A DNA stretch of 64,000 nucleotides from Schaalia sp. Marseille-Q2122 (GCF_903645355.1 NZ_CAHJXR010000009.1:1-64000); one strand, 5' to 3'. Numbered from the stretch's first letter, positions 37,397 to 47,224 are shown. Notes: generated by a model from the sequence alone, not told the origin. A program made the numbers and translations.

Positions 37397-37559
37397 CCTC
37401 TTACCTTATGGGCGGTGGCGGGCCTGGCGCACCCCGCGACCGAGTGGCGCCCTCGTCTGTGGCCGCCGCCAAGGTTGGTGGCGTGCTGCGAGCACCCGTG
37501 GCAAGCGTTTTCTTTCCGTCCCCCAGACACGGCGGCCCTTCACAGGCGATACTGGAAGG

Positions 37560-38507
37560 GTGAATCCACAGTTGACCCAACCGACGCGCGTGCAGCATGT
37601 ACGAAGCGCGGCCTTCGCGCTGGTATTCGCCCCTGTGGGGTTGAGCCTCATGAACCTGTCACTCGTGTCGATCCTAGCTGCCACGGCAGTGGGGCAACCC
37701 CTGTCGGCGTCAGCGGGCATGGTGGGTATTGTCCTGGCGGCCGTCCTGTTCTGTTTGATTGCGATTAACTCCGAAGAATCTGCCGGTGGGATGATCGCGT
37801 TGACAGCGTGGTCGGCGTTCATTGGCGCGCTGCACATGCAGGGTATTAGCCCGGCGGCTGTGGTGCTTCCGCTGAGATCAGAGGAAGTCACGGCTGCTTT
37901 GCATTGGAACTACTTCCCCTATGCGACGACTGCTGTTTTTGGTGGGATGACCATTGCCATGTACTTGGTGCGTCGCGCTGCCACTCATTCGGAGTTGAGT
38001 GCGGAGCAGCTGTGGGATTCCCTGCTGCCCTCTCGGCGCCACTATCGGGAGCGTTCGCGGGTATTCACCGGCACGATTATTGCCATTGCTGTGGCGATTA
38101 GCCTGTACATCTACATGGCGCCCATGGATTCTTCCGGGGTAGCAGCTCATGGTTTGACGGGTATGCAGTTGGGGCATGAGCCTCGGCCGTATGCGGGTAT
38201 CCTCGCCGCTATTCTTTTGGGCGCAGTGGCGGTTATGACGCGCTGGTCATCTTTGGGCCCGCAGATCGCGATCTGGGTCTTTATGGTGATTCCCTCCTAC
38301 ATTATTGTGCCGGTGTGGGCGTCGCTGACGGGCCAGGTGGTGACGCCTGGTTTGTCGCCGATGACGGCCCTTCAGATGGCGACCCCTGTGGTGATGGCAC
38401 TGGGTTTGACTCTTGCAGCGGTGGCGGTTGGTCCGCTTCTGGTGCGACGCAATCTTCGACGCACTTTGCGTCTTTCCCTACAGGCCCAACAATCTGATTC
38501 AATTTGA
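37560..38507 (+). CDS. Uncharacterised multi-spanning membrane protein
   Basis: The GTG at 37560 gives 315 residues. No well-spaced ribosome site is seen, so the start is uncertain; an open frame continues upstream to 37164 but would read across the opposing gene. About eight hydrophobic helices are visible (for example AAFALVFAPVGLSLMNLS, SAGMVGIVLAAVLFCLIAI, IIAIAVAISLYIYM, MALGLTLAAVAVGPLL). The C-terminal tail is basic and Gln-rich. I recognise no family. It precedes the acidic repeat membrane protein by 69 bp on the same strand and may share its transcript. Confidence 0.7.
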   Translation: MNPQLTQPTRVQHVRSAAFALVFAPVGLSLMNLSLVSILAATAVGQPLSASAGMVGIVLAAVLFCLIAINSEESAGGMIALTAWSAFIGALHMQGISPAAVVLPLRSEEVTAALHWNYFPYATTAVFGGMTIAMYLVRRAATHSELSAEQLWDSLLPSRRHYRERSRVFTGTIIAIAVAISLYIYMAPMDSSGVAAHGLTGMQLGHEPRPYAGILAAILLGAVAVMTRWSSLGPQIAIWVFMVIPSYIIVPVWASLTGQVVTPGLSPMTALQMATPVVMALGLTLAAVAVGPLLVRRNLRRTLRLSLQAQQSDSI

Positions 38508-38576
38508 TCCCCTCCCGCCCTGCCTCCGCTGTCGGGGCAGTGAAGGGCGTTATGTTTGCTTGGAATGGAGGCAACA

Positions 38577-40834
38577 ATGGCGAACGATGATTTCACCGCT
38601 CACGACGATCAGCTCACCCCCAGCGCTGAGGAAGAGACGGTGGGGAACGCGGCGGAGAATCCTTTCTACTCAGAGGTTCCGTCGGCGGATTTGGTGATTG
38701 AAGATACCATCGTCTTCGATGAGCCGCTCCCTGAGCCTTCCCCGCAGATCGTGGACGAGGCCGCCGAACGCGTGCCTGACTTCCTCTCCTCCCCCGACGC
38801 ATTTGGCGGGGCGAGGGCGGCCCTGAAATCGCGGGCGAAGCTGCCAGTGAGTTTTCCGGTGACGCCGACGCCGCAGCAGACGCGGGCACTGACGCTGAGA
38901 GCGTTGCCCCTGTGCCGCCTGTGGACTTGGTGTCAGCTGAGGCCACGCTTGCGCCCGAACCTGAGCTTGCAGTCGAGCCCGCGAGTGCGCTCGAACCCGA
39001 GCTTGCAGTCGAGCCCGAGTTCGCGCCGGGGCAAGAGGCAGACGACGAAGCCCCGCATGACGACTCGGTAACGGACTTTGGCGGCGCGGGCACGGCAGTG
39101 TCCATTGAAGCCGATGAGCTTGAACAGGGCGAGGAAGCCAACTTGACCGATGCCGGAGGACCTGTCGAGGCCGAGCACGGCATCGTGCCTCAATACAGCG
39201 AGCCTGAGGTCGGCGAGGTGACCGCATCCGCCTCTGAAGAGGCACCCCATGACTACTTGGTAACAGACTTTGGCGGTGCGGGAAGCCCCGCTGTGATGGA
39301 GGGTGAGTCTGCCTCCGACGCCGTCCCTGCTGAGGAGGTCCCTGCATTCGGAGACCCCAGCCAGAGCGCTACCTTTGGTGCCGATGTGGAACTTGAGGCT
39401 GACGTGGATCTGACTCGCCCGGCGTTTGTCCCTCAAGAGGATTCGCCGAATACTCTGGCCAGTAACGCATCACTGCCTCAGGTAACTGAGGAGCTTGCCG
39501 AACCCCTCGTTGAGGCGGCATCGAGCCCCGACGAGGCACCCGCGAGCGAGGCTGCACCTGCCCGTGAGGACAGCTTCCCTGCCCCCCTCGTCAGCAATGA
39601 CGAGCCCGGCGCCACCGAAGTTCCTCCCGCCACCGTCACCCCCTTCGAGGAGGCTGTCCCCTCTGTGAGCGCTCCTGCACCGCATGCGGATGAGGAACCC
39701 CCTGCGGTGGCCTCGCCAATCCCGGTTTTGCGGGCAGAACGCGGGGATGATTCAACGTGGCAGGAGATCCACCGCCGTCGTTCCCTCTTCCACCCGGTCA
39801 GTGAGTCCTCCCTTGAGCCCGCTGCTGATTCTGTCCCTTCACCTGCTTTGACTGAGGAGACTGAGGGCGTAGGGGCCGCACCAGCTGGTGACGAGGCGCC
39901 CGCCTTCGGCGAGGACGAGGCCGTCGCTATCCCTGGGCCTGAGGTGGCCGAGGAGGAAGCGGAGATTCATACGACGACGATTCCTGTGGCTTCCTCGGAG
40001 AGTGTGGAGAGCTACCAGCCTGGCCCGCATTCGGGTGAGATTCCTTTGGATGTGCTCTCCGGGCGCGAGAAGGACCTCGATGAGCTGTCGACAACGGCGC
40101 TCCGCCGCGATCTTTTCGCACCCGCGCCCGCGTCGACTGAGGAGAATACGGCCTCGTGGCATCAGGCTTTGCAGGAGAGTGCGACGCCGCTACCTGCGGG
40201 GGATACTCCGCAGAAGCTTGATGACGCTATTTTTGAGGGGACAACGGTGATTCCTGTGGTGCCCTCTCGTGTGGGCGCTCATGTGGCTTCGTTGCTGCTG
40301 ACCCTGCTTCTTGTGCCCTTGTCGTGGTATTTCCTTGCTGATGCGGGGGCACGCATGACCTTGGCGGAGGGTGCTCCGATTATGAGCGGTCAGCTGTCGT
40401 TGTGGGCGCTGGCAGAGTTCGCCATCGGCATTCTTGGTCTGATTGTTGTGACGGTCTTGGCTGTGCGTTCTTCGTTGGGCGCGTGGGTGAGTGGCCTGCT
40501 GGTGACCGTGTTGGGCCTGCCGTGGCTGGTGGCTCCTGCGGCGATGATGAACCTCACTCAGGGCACTTTCGATGCTTTGTCCGGTTTTGGCGTGGTGGGC
40601 CACAATCTTGCGCATCACCTGCAGGTGTCTGCGTATTCGGGACGCCTACTGCTGCTGGGTCTTGCGCTGTGGGCGATTGGCGTGGTTTCTCATGCTGTTC
40701 GCCGCAAGGGCCGCGCGGAGGAGGCGCTGCGCGCCGAGGTGGAGCGCGTGAATCCTACGGGCGCTCATCTGACATGGTCGGGTCGTCGCCGTGCGGCGAA
40801 GGAGGCTGCTCGTCGGGAGCGCGCCCGCCAGTGA
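38577..40834 (+). CDS. Acidic repeat membrane protein, interrupted by a frameshift near 38810
   Basis: The gene starts at the ATG at 38577 with GGAGG 6 nt upstream (MANDDFTAHDD). The acidic frame runs to about FLSSPDAFGG, and then the acid-rich sequence continues in the -1 frame (GEGGPEIAGEAASEFSGDAD). The second frame is closed upstream by a TGA at 38777 and has no convincing start of its own (GTG at 38912 without a ribosome site). The change occurs at GGCGGGG. The rest is ~500 residues of Glu/Ala/Pro-rich sequence with internal repeats (EPELAVEP twice; VTDFGGAG twice), then four C-terminal membrane helices and a basic tail. The function is unknown. Confidence 0.65.
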
Positions 40835-40885
40835 CGCCACGCGCGTAGCTCCCTGAGCTCACTACACCAGCTGTCCCTCCGCTGC

Positions 40886-40922
40886 CTGTCCCTCCGCTGC
40901 CCACCAGCGGAGGGACAGTTTT
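40886..40922 (+). terminator. Rho-independent terminator with duplicated left arm
   Basis: CTGTCCCTCCGCTG (40886-40899) pairs perfectly with 40905-40918 around CCCAC and is followed by TTTT. The left arm also occurs just upstream at 40871-40884, so two competing hairpins are possible. It ends the acidic repeat protein gene. Confidence 0.8.
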
Positions 40923-40930
40923 CACCTCCA

Positions 40931-41116
40931 CAAGGAGGGCGGGTGGCGCCTCGTCAGGCTAGGCGGGCATTGAGCCCAGCGAAACCCACAATGTCGGCGA
41001 GGTGGACCCGGCGACCTCTCAGCAAGGAGGGCGGGTGGCGCCTCGTCAGGCTAGGCGGGCGTTGAGCCGACGCGCAGCGTCTGGCTCATGGGCGAACGAG
41101 GCGCCACCCGTCCTCC
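40931..41116. repeat. 46-bp direct repeat plus inverted partial copy
   Basis: 40931-40976 and 41023-41068 are identical except for one base (for example GGAGGGCGGGTGGCGCCTCG). An inverted copy of the first ~20 bp lies at 41097-41116, with one mismatch, and can pair with either copy. The element fills most of the 351-bp convergent gap 40835-41185 before the nth stop. No gene is seen there. Confidence 0.65.
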
Positions 41117-41185
41117 GACAGACGGCAGCGGAAGGCACAAGCGGCCCACCTCGTCGACCAAACCGTCGAAAGACTCCAGCCGACA

Positions 41186-41824
41186 CTACGAACGCTCCAC
41201 CCCAACCGCCGGACACAGCGCCACCAGCACACACTCCCCACAGCGAGGCGCCTTCGCCGTACACACCGCCCTTCCGTGCCAGATCATGTCGTGGGACAGT
41301 TGCGTCCAGTCGGTATGCGGCAGGAGCGCGCACACGTCTTTTTCGACGGTGGCGGGATTGTCTGATGCGCTCCAGGCGAAGCGCCGGGAGAGGCGTCCGA
41401 CGTGCGTGTCGACGGTGAGGGCTGGTTCACCAAAACAGTTTCCCCGGATGACATTGGCAGTTTTACGGCCAACTCCCGGAAGGCTTTCAAGGTCGCGGGC
41501 CCCTCGGGGAACGTCACCGTTGTAGCGGTCAACGAGGTGTTGGGCGACGGCGACGGCTTGGGTGGCGCGGCGTTTTTGGAAGCCGAGGGGGCGGACAACG
41601 GCTTCGACCTCGTCAATCTGCGCGGTGGCGAGGGCGTCGGGGGTTGGCCAGCGGCGGAAGAGTTCGGGGGTGATGGTGTTGACCCGCGCGTCGGTGGTTT
41701 GGGCGGAGAGGACGGTGGCGACAAGGAGCTCGAAGGGGGAGGTGTGGTCGAGGCTAGTGCGCGCGTCGGGGTAGGTGGCGCGCAGGATGTCGACGATGCG
41801 GTGGGCGGTGGCTGTATCCATCAC
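41186..41824 (-). CDS. nth: Endonuclease III (DNA glycosylase/AP lyase)
   Basis: The protein has 212 residues. The helix-hairpin-helix segment LESLPGVGRKTANVI contains the catalytic Lys, and VDTHVGRLSRRF contains the catalytic Asp. The iron-sulfur loop has four Cys in the C-x6-C-x2-C-x5-C spacing (CTAKAPRCGECVLVALC). It excises oxidised pyrimidines. Two adjacent ATG codons (41824 and 41821) are possible starts. It diverges from crp, an arrangement also found in mycobacteria. Confidence 0.96.
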   Translation of the reverse strand: MMDTATAHRIVDILRATYPDARTSLDHTSPFELLVATVLSAQTTDARVNTITPELFRRWPTPDALATAQIDEVEAVVRPLGFQKRRATQAVAVAQHLVDRYNGDVPRGARDLESLPGVGRKTANVIRGNCFGEPALTVDTHVGRLSRRFAWSASDNPATVEKDVCALLPHTDWTQLSHDMIWHGRAVCTAKAPRCGECVLVALCPAVGVERS

Positions 41825-42069
41825 GTGGCCATCCTAGGACGCTTTTGCTGTACAGGGTGTTTGGGTGAGGCGCGGGAGGGAGGAATGCTGAACACCTGTG
41901 CAGGGATGCGTGGGTGGGGAGAGTATTTTGGCATTCAACGGTTGGATTTCCTCTGAAATACCCCCTCCCACTTGTGCCCGCTGTCACAGCTGGGCCACAA
42001 TGGAACTGAACCATGAGCGAGATAGCCATATCCGCGCCTGAATAGACATGAAATGGAGAGTTCCGAGAT

Positions 42070-42753
42070 ATGTTCGGTGACGGGAACTACCTCAATCAAG
42101 TACCGCTTTTTGACGGTCTTGATGATGAACAGCAAGCTTCACTGCAGTCCAAGATGGGCCACACCAGCCTGCGCCGCGGCGAAACCCTTTTCGACGAGGG
42201 CGACCTGGGTGACCGCCTCTACATCGTGACCGAAGGCAAGGTGAAGCTCGGTCACACCTCGAATGACGGTCGCGAGTCCCTTCTGGCAGTCCTTGGCCCC
42301 GGCGAAATCATTGGCGAACTGACCCTTTTCGATCCGGGCCCCCGCTCGACCACCGCCACCGCAGTATCCCCCGCGAACCTGCTCTACCTCGAGCATGAGG
42401 ATCTCATGGAGATCCTTGACGCGAACCCGCAGCTGGCCAAGCATATGTTGCGTGCGCTCGCTCAGCGCCTGCGCCGCACCAACGAGTCCCTGTCTGACCT
42501 GGTCTTCTCTGACGTTCCCGGTCGTGTTGCCAAGGCACTGCTGGACCTGGCTGACCGCTTCGGTAATCCCACTGACAAGGGTGTTCACGTGCCCCACGAC
42601 CTCACGCAAGAAGAGCTTGCTCAGCTCGTTGGCGCTTCACGTGAGACCGTCAACAAGTCTCTGGCCGACTTTGTGTCCCGCGGATGGATCCGCCTTGAAG
42701 GCCGCGCCGTGATGCTCCTCGACGTGGATCGTCTGGCGCGTCGCGCACGCTAA
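42070..42753 (+). CDS. Crp/Fnr-family transcription regulator (GlxR-type)
   Basis: The protein has 227 residues with GGAGAG upstream of the ATG. A cyclic-nucleotide-binding domain (~10-125) contains PGEIIGELTLFDPGPRSTTATA, the phosphate-binding cassette with GEL and an Arg-Ser/Thr pair, suited to cAMP. After a long C-helix comes a winged helix with LTQEELAQLVGASRETVNKSLADF as the recognition helix. The protein and its place beside nth match mycobacterial CRP and corynebacterial GlxR, global cAMP regulators. A 19-bp perfect hairpin ends the gene. Confidence 0.93.
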   Translation: MFGDGNYLNQVPLFDGLDDEQQASLQSKMGHTSLRRGETLFDEGDLGDRLYIVTEGKVKLGHTSNDGRESLLAVLGPGEIIGELTLFDPGPRSTTATAVSPANLLYLEHEDLMEILDANPQLAKHMLRALAQRLRRTNESLSDLVFSDVPGRVAKALLDLADRFGNPTDKGVHVPHDLTQEELAQLVGASRETVNKSLADFVSRGWIRLEGRAVMLLDVDRLARRAR

Positions 42754-42785
42754 TCCTCTGGGAAGACACGCGTCCTGAAACGGAA

Positions 42786-42826
42786 AAGCTGTGGGGAGCA
42801 CTCCATCGGAGTGCTCCCCACAGCTT
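42786..42826. terminator. Perfect 19-bp hairpin terminator after crp
   Basis: 42786-42804 pairs perfectly with 42808-42826 around ATC. The plus-strand tail is CATTTG and the minus-strand tail is TTTT-rich, so it can serve both crp and the small minus-strand gene. Confidence 0.8.
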
Positions 42827-42898
42827 CATTTGCTTTGAATGCCTCAGCCCCCACAGGACCGGCCTTCACCAGCACAGCGCTCAGGCTGCAAGCAATGC

Positions 42899-43057
42899 TC
42901 AGGCGACCGGGCGCTTGAGGTAGGCGACGAGGTTATCCGAACCTGCCGGACCCGGAACAACCTGAACCAGTTCCCAACCGTCAGCACCCCACTGGTCGAG
43001 GATGGCCTTGGTGGCATGCGTGAGCAACGGGATCGTTGCGTATTCCCATTTCGTCAT
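42899..43057 (-). CDS. Small DUF4177-like protein (52 residues)
   Basis: The 52-residue product begins MTKWEYATIPLLTH and contains DQWGADGWELVQVVPG, the WEY...GW-ELV pattern of DUF4177 proteins, and ends in AYLKRPVA. The ATG at 43057 has AAAGGG about 8 nt upstream. Codon use is high-GC with G/C in third positions. It lies between crp (convergent) and whiB (same strand, 165 bp upstream). The function is unknown; such small proteins are common beside WhiB or Crp genes in actinobacteria. Confidence 0.85.
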   Translation of the reverse strand: MTKWEYATIPLLTHATKAILDQWGADGWELVQVVPGPAGSDNLVAYLKRPVA

Positions 43058-43222
43058 TGTGTGTTCCCTTTCAGATCACAGGATGGCACCAGCTTAGGGC
43101 AGGGCGCACCCGTGCTGCACGATGCTCCCACCCACATCTCATGAAAATACCCGCCTCCCCCTGCCTGTCCACGACGGTGGATGACGACAGAGGAGGCGGG
43201 CGGAAGCCTCGTAAAACGGGTC

Positions 43223-43573
43223 TTAACGGACCACTGATGCTGAACGAACGTGACTGAGAACCCGAGGGACCTCAGCGGTGCGGATTTCCTGAGCCAGCGG
43301 GTCAGACGAAGTACGAATCCACTCCAGCCAATTCGTGACGTCGGAGTAGTGACGCAAGATCGCGCGGCGCTCGCGCTCAGTGAGGCCGCCCCAGACACCG
43401 AAGTTCGCTTCGGATTGCAATGCGTCAGCCAGACATTCGATACGCACCGGGCACTGCATGCACATCATTCGGACTTGTCGTTGCGTTGAGCCTTGAACGA
43501 AGAGATTGTCAGGTTCTTGCTCAGCACACAGGGCATGTGCGACCCAGCTCTGGTCTTGATCGACATATGTCAT
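43223..43573 (-). CDS. WhiB-family iron-sulfur regulator
   Basis: The protein has 116 residues. The four iron-sulfur Cys are C16, C38, C41 and C47 (CMQC, then PVRIEC), followed by the GVWGGLTERERR turn and a basic region. The C-terminal ~35 residues extend beyond the core. GGAG lies 8 nt before the ATG. WhiB proteins sense redox or NO and bind sigma factor or DNA. The position before ponA resembles that of mycobacterial whiB4, but the paralogue cannot be settled by eye. Confidence 0.93.
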   Translation of the reverse strand: MTYVDQDQSWVAHALCAEQEPDNLFVQGSTQRQVRMMCMQCPVRIECLADALQSEANFGVWGGLTERERRAILRHYSDVTNWLEWIRTSSDPLAQEIRTAEVPRVLSHVRSASVVR

Positions 43574-43792
43574 GCGTTCCGCTCCATCTCTGGTCGTCCC
43601 TGACTATTGTCAAGAAACTACACACCAGCAGTCTGCTTTGGCAAACTCCATTTCAATACAACCACATTTGGACAAGATCACGCTAGAGGAAATGCCCGAA
43701 TGAGACACTATTTCATATTCAGAATGTCTGTCGCCTCACTCCCCTTCTCACCCGCGGGGCACAAAAACGCCAATGGTGCGTATTCTTGATGT

Positions 43793-45928
43793 ATGTCGAA
43801 GTCTCGCTCACGCAACGTCCGCCCGACACAGCTCGTGACCCTTGTCGGGTCATTCTTCGCGCTGTCCGGCCTGATGGGAACCCTCGTCGCTGGCATGATG
43901 ATCCCCGCAGTCGGCTCCGTCGGCATCGTCGCAAAGACCGTCCCCACAGTCTTTGACGGACTCCCCTCAGAAATCCGCGTCGTTGCCCCCGCCGAGGAAT
44001 CCATCCTCTTAGACGCCGAGGGCGGCGTGATCGCCCGCTTCTTCGACAAGCGACGCATCCTCGTCCCCTCCGACAAGATCGCCGATGTCATGAAGCAGGC
44101 AATCGTCGCCATTGAGGACAAGCGCTTCTACGAGCACCACGGCGTCGACCCCGAAGGTATGGCCCGCGCCCTCGTCAACAACCTCTCCGACGGCGGAAAG
44201 CAGGGTGCTTCGACAATCACCCAGCAGTTCGTCCGTAACTCCATCCAAGAACGCGGATACCTCGAAGGCGACGCTGAACTCGCCTACTCCGCAGTGGAAC
44301 AAACCACGCAACGTAAACTTCGCGAAGTGAAATACGCCCTCACCCTGGAAAAGACCATGTCCAAGGATGAGATCCTCACCGGCTACCTCAATATCGCCCC
44401 CTTCGGCCCCATCACCTACGGCGTCGAAGCCGCATCCCAGCTGTACTTCAGCCACAGCGCCGCCGAACTCAACTGGCTCGAAGCAGCACTCCTCGCCGGC
44501 CTCGTCCAATCCCCCGTCGACTACAACCCGCTCACCAACCCCGAAGCGGCAGAAACCCGACGCAACACCGTCCTCATGGTCATGCGCAACGAAGGCATCA
44601 TCACCGAAGAGGACTACCAAAACGGGCTCAACACCCCCGTCGCCGACATGCTCAAACCCAACGAGACCCCCCAAGGCTGCCTCGGCGCATCCGGCATCAA
44701 CGCCTACTTCTGCGACTTCGCCATCGGCCAATTCCTCGACGACCCCGCCTTCGGCGACAGCTACGCCAAACGCGAGCGCCTCCTCAAGACCGGCGGCCTG
44801 ACCATCCGCACCACCCTCAACCCGCGCCTCAACGGCGCCGCCTACCAATCCCTCATTAACGCCATCCCCGTCCACGACGAATCCGGCCTCGACACCGCAA
44901 TGACCACCGTCGAACCCGGCACCGGCAGGGTCTTGGCCATGGCGCAAAACACCGAATACGGCGTGGACGAAGGCAAAACCATGTCGAACTACTCGGCAAA
45001 CGGTGTCTTCCAGGTCGGCTCGACCTTCAAGCTCTTCACCCTCCTCCAGTGGCTCAAGGAAGGCAACTCCGCCTACGCCTCCGTCGGACGCGCCAACCGC
45101 ATCTACGTCAACGGAGAATTCTCCTGCGGGGGCGAACCCATCTACACCGACACCTACGACGTCGAAGACCTCCCCGGAAAGAACGGCACCTTCACCGCCA
45201 TCTCCGCCACCGGCTTGTCGGTCAACCAAGCCTTCATCAACATGGCCTCCCGCGTGGACTTCTGCCAGATCTTCCAAACAGCAGCCGACTTCGGCGTCAC
45301 CGACGCGAACGGCGAAATCGTCCAAGCCCTGCCCGCCAATATTCTCGGCTCAGCCTCAACCTCACCCCTGACGATGGCAAACGCTTTCGCCGCCATCGCC
45401 CACGACGGCCAACTATGCACCCCCCAAGCTCTGACCCTCGTGACCGACCGCAGCGAGAACGTCATCAAGGAATACACCCCTCAGTGCAAAGAGGTCATCA
45501 GCCCCACCGTCGCCCGCCAGGCCGCCAACATTCTTGGCAAGTCCACCGCACGCTACTACAACGCCACACGCCTCGAAGGCGGACGACCCTTCGGCGCAAA
45601 GTCAGGCACCACGAACCACAACGCCAATACCTGGCTCACCGGCTTCACTCCCCAGTACGCCACCTCCGCATGGGTGGGTCGCGCCACTGCCTCGCAACAG
45701 CCCGTCCAAGACATTGTCATCAACGGGAACTACTACGACGCCATCTACGGTGAAACCTTCGTCGGCCACAATATCTGGGCGCCCTACATGAGCGTCGCCC
45801 ACGAAGGCCACGATGTCATCGGCCTACCCGACGTCTTCATCGGCAACATCCCCACACCTCCGCGCCCCACACCCACACCCACACCCACACCAAACACTGC
45901 CGGTAACGGCGCCCAGTCGGGACGCTAA
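43793..45928 (+). CDS. Bifunctional penicillin-binding protein (class A, PonA2-like)
   Basis: The protein has 711 residues. A short basic head and a membrane helix (~16-46) come first. The GT51 glycosyltransferase domain has EDKRFYEHHGVD and GASTITQQFVRN. The transpeptidase domain has STFKLFTLL (SxxK), SVN (SxN) and KSGTTN (KTG-type box). The C terminus is a Pro/Thr-repeat tail (PRPTPTPTPTPN). It builds peptidoglycan at the outer membrane face. The next gene starts 3 bp after its stop, so it is cotranscribed with the metallophosphoesterase, as in mycobacteria. Confidence 0.95.
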   Translation: MSKSRSRNVRPTQLVTLVGSFFALSGLMGTLVAGMMIPAVGSVGIVAKTVPTVFDGLPSEIRVVAPAEESILLDAEGGVIARFFDKRRILVPSDKIADVMKQAIVAIEDKRFYEHHGVDPEGMARALVNNLSDGGKQGASTITQQFVRNSIQERGYLEGDAELAYSAVEQTTQRKLREVKYALTLEKTMSKDEILTGYLNIAPFGPITYGVEAASQLYFSHSAAELNWLEAALLAGLVQSPVDYNPLTNPEAAETRRNTVLMVMRNEGIITEEDYQNGLNTPVADMLKPNETPQGCLGASGINAYFCDFAIGQFLDDPAFGDSYAKRERLLKTGGLTIRTTLNPRLNGAAYQSLINAIPVHDESGLDTAMTTVEPGTGRVLAMAQNTEYGVDEGKTMSNYSANGVFQVGSTFKLFTLLQWLKEGNSAYASVGRANRIYVNGEFSCGGEPIYTDTYDVEDLPGKNGTFTAISATGLSVNQAFINMASRVDFCQIFQTAADFGVTDANGEIVQALPANILGSASTSPLTMANAFAAIAHDGQLCTPQALTLVTDRSENVIKEYTPQCKEVISPTVARQAANILGKSTARYYNATRLEGGRPFGAKSGTTNHNANTWLTGFTPQYATSAWVGRATASQQPVQDIVINGNYYDAIYGETFVGHNIWAPYMSVAHEGHDVIGLPDVFIGNIPTPPRPTPTPTPTPNTAGNGAQSGR

Positions 45929-45931
45929 GCC

Positions 45932-46885
45932 ATGCCCCTGTCCCACACTGGCACGCGCCGTGCCCTCGGCGTTGCAGCCGGGCTTGGCCTACTCGGGGCA
46001 TCAGCGTTGGCGTGGGGATACGTCGAAAGGCGTTTGCCCACCCTGCGCCGATACGACCTGTTCCTCCCCAGCGGCACCGATATAGACCTGCGCGTCTTGC
46101 ATATCGCTGATTTGCACATGTTCGCCGGGCAGGGATTTATTCGCGACTTCCTCGCACAGATTGCAGAGGAAGAGGACATCGACTTCGTCGTCTCCACCGG
46201 TGACAACATGGGTGGACACGATGGGCTCTCCCTAGCCATTGACGCCCACGCCCCCTTCTTTGACCTTCCCGGCGCCTTCGTTTTCGGCTCCAATGACTAC
46301 TACTCCCCCGAGCGCAAAACCTGGACACGCTACCTGCGTAAAGACCCACGCACCGCTCGAAGTCGTCAACGCACCGTCCCAGACCTGCCCTGGGAAGAGC
46401 TGCGCGCAGCCTTCACCACTGCAGGCTGGGTTGATCTGTCCAATGAATCCCATGCCCTCCCCCTACTGACGGCCACAGGGCCGTTGACACTGGCCCTCCT
46501 GGGTGTCGATGACCCGCATATTCACCGGGATCGCATGCCTGAACCCTGCCCGGCGTGGTCGCAGCAGGAGGGAGCCTCGCCGGTGCTGCGTCTTGCCCTC
46601 ACCCACGCACCCTACCGCCGCGTGCTTGATGCCATGACCGACGCTGGAGCTGACCTTATTCTTGCCGGGCACACGCATGGCGGACAGTTGGGCCTGCCTT
46701 TTGTGCGCTCCCTGGTGACAAACTGTGACCTGCCGCGTTCCCACGGCAAGTGGATGAGCGACTGGGAGCATGATGGCGCCGTCTCTGCGTTGCACGTGTC
46801 AGCGGGCCTGGGGACCAGCCCCTACGTGCCCTTCAGGATTGCCACGCGACCGGAGGCAGCCCTCATTCACATCCGAAGCATGTGA
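45932..46885 (+). CDS. Metallophosphoesterase
   Basis: The protein has 317 residues with an N-terminal hydrophobic segment (~10-30) that may anchor or export it. Calcineurin-type motifs are HIADLHMF (D-x-H), VVSTGDN (GDN), FVFGSNDYY (GNxx-type), LALTHAPYRR (xxH) and LILAGHTHGGQLG (GHTH). The substrate is unknown; a cell-wall or lipid phosphoester is plausible because it directly follows the class A PBP gene. tRNA-Pro lies 74 bp downstream. Confidence 0.92.
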   Translation: MPLSHTGTRRALGVAAGLGLLGASALAWGYVERRLPTLRRYDLFLPSGTDIDLRVLHIADLHMFAGQGFIRDFLAQIAEEEDIDFVVSTGDNMGGHDGLSLAIDAHAPFFDLPGAFVFGSNDYYSPERKTWTRYLRKDPRTARSRQRTVPDLPWEELRAAFTTAGWVDLSNESHALPLLTATGPLTLALLGVDDPHIHRDRMPEPCPAWSQQEGASPVLRLALTHAPYRRVLDAMTDAGADLILAGHTHGGQLGLPFVRSLVTNCDLPRSHGKWMSDWEHDGAVSALHVSAGLGTSPYVPFRIATRPEAALIHIRSM

Positions 46886-46959
46886 GCTGTATGTGAGCAG
46901 AAAGCCACCTCAGGCGTTTTGTCGATGCGTGGTCTTGCCGGTATGCTTGACACGTTCCA

Positions 46960-47033
<74 letters not shown>

Positions 47034-47040
47034 CTCGTGG

Positions 47041-47077
47041 AAATTTGCCTCTGGCTCCGGCCAGGGGCAAATTTTTT
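47041..47077 (+). terminator. Rho-independent terminator after tRNA-Pro
   Basis: A 15-bp stem (47041-47055 with 47060-47074, one G-T pair) ends in a run of six T residues (47072-47077). It is placed directly behind the tRNA. Confidence 0.9.
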
Positions 47078-47087
47078 ATCCCCCGGC

Positions 47088-47162
47088 GGCGCCCACGTGT
47101 GCGCCCAGGCTCATTTCATGACTCTACGTCGCCATACGCCCCTGAGATCACACCCGGGAGCT
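47088..47162. repeat. Palindromic repeat family, copy 2
   Basis: The left arm contains CCACGTGTGCGCCCAGG and the right arm ends CACACCCGGGAGCT. About 15 of 22 arm positions pair, with ~30 bp between. The right edge lies 62 bp before the YwiC-like gene. Confidence 0.6.
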
Positions 47163-47224
47163 CTCGAAGTCCCTCCCTCAAGCCGATAGGCTATAAGCAC
47201 CGCCTCCAAGATTGAAGGATTGCC

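Noticed and set aside
41975-42005. cAMP-CRP site upstream of crp (TGTCACAGCTGGGCCACA)
   Set aside because: The half-sites do not form the TGTGA-N6-TCACA symmetry; too weak to annotate.
44009-45325. 438-residue Gly/Val/Asp-rich minus-strand frame opposite the class A PBP gene
   Set aside because: Low-complexity shadow of the plus-strand PBP, which carries all glycosyltransferase and transpeptidase motifs.
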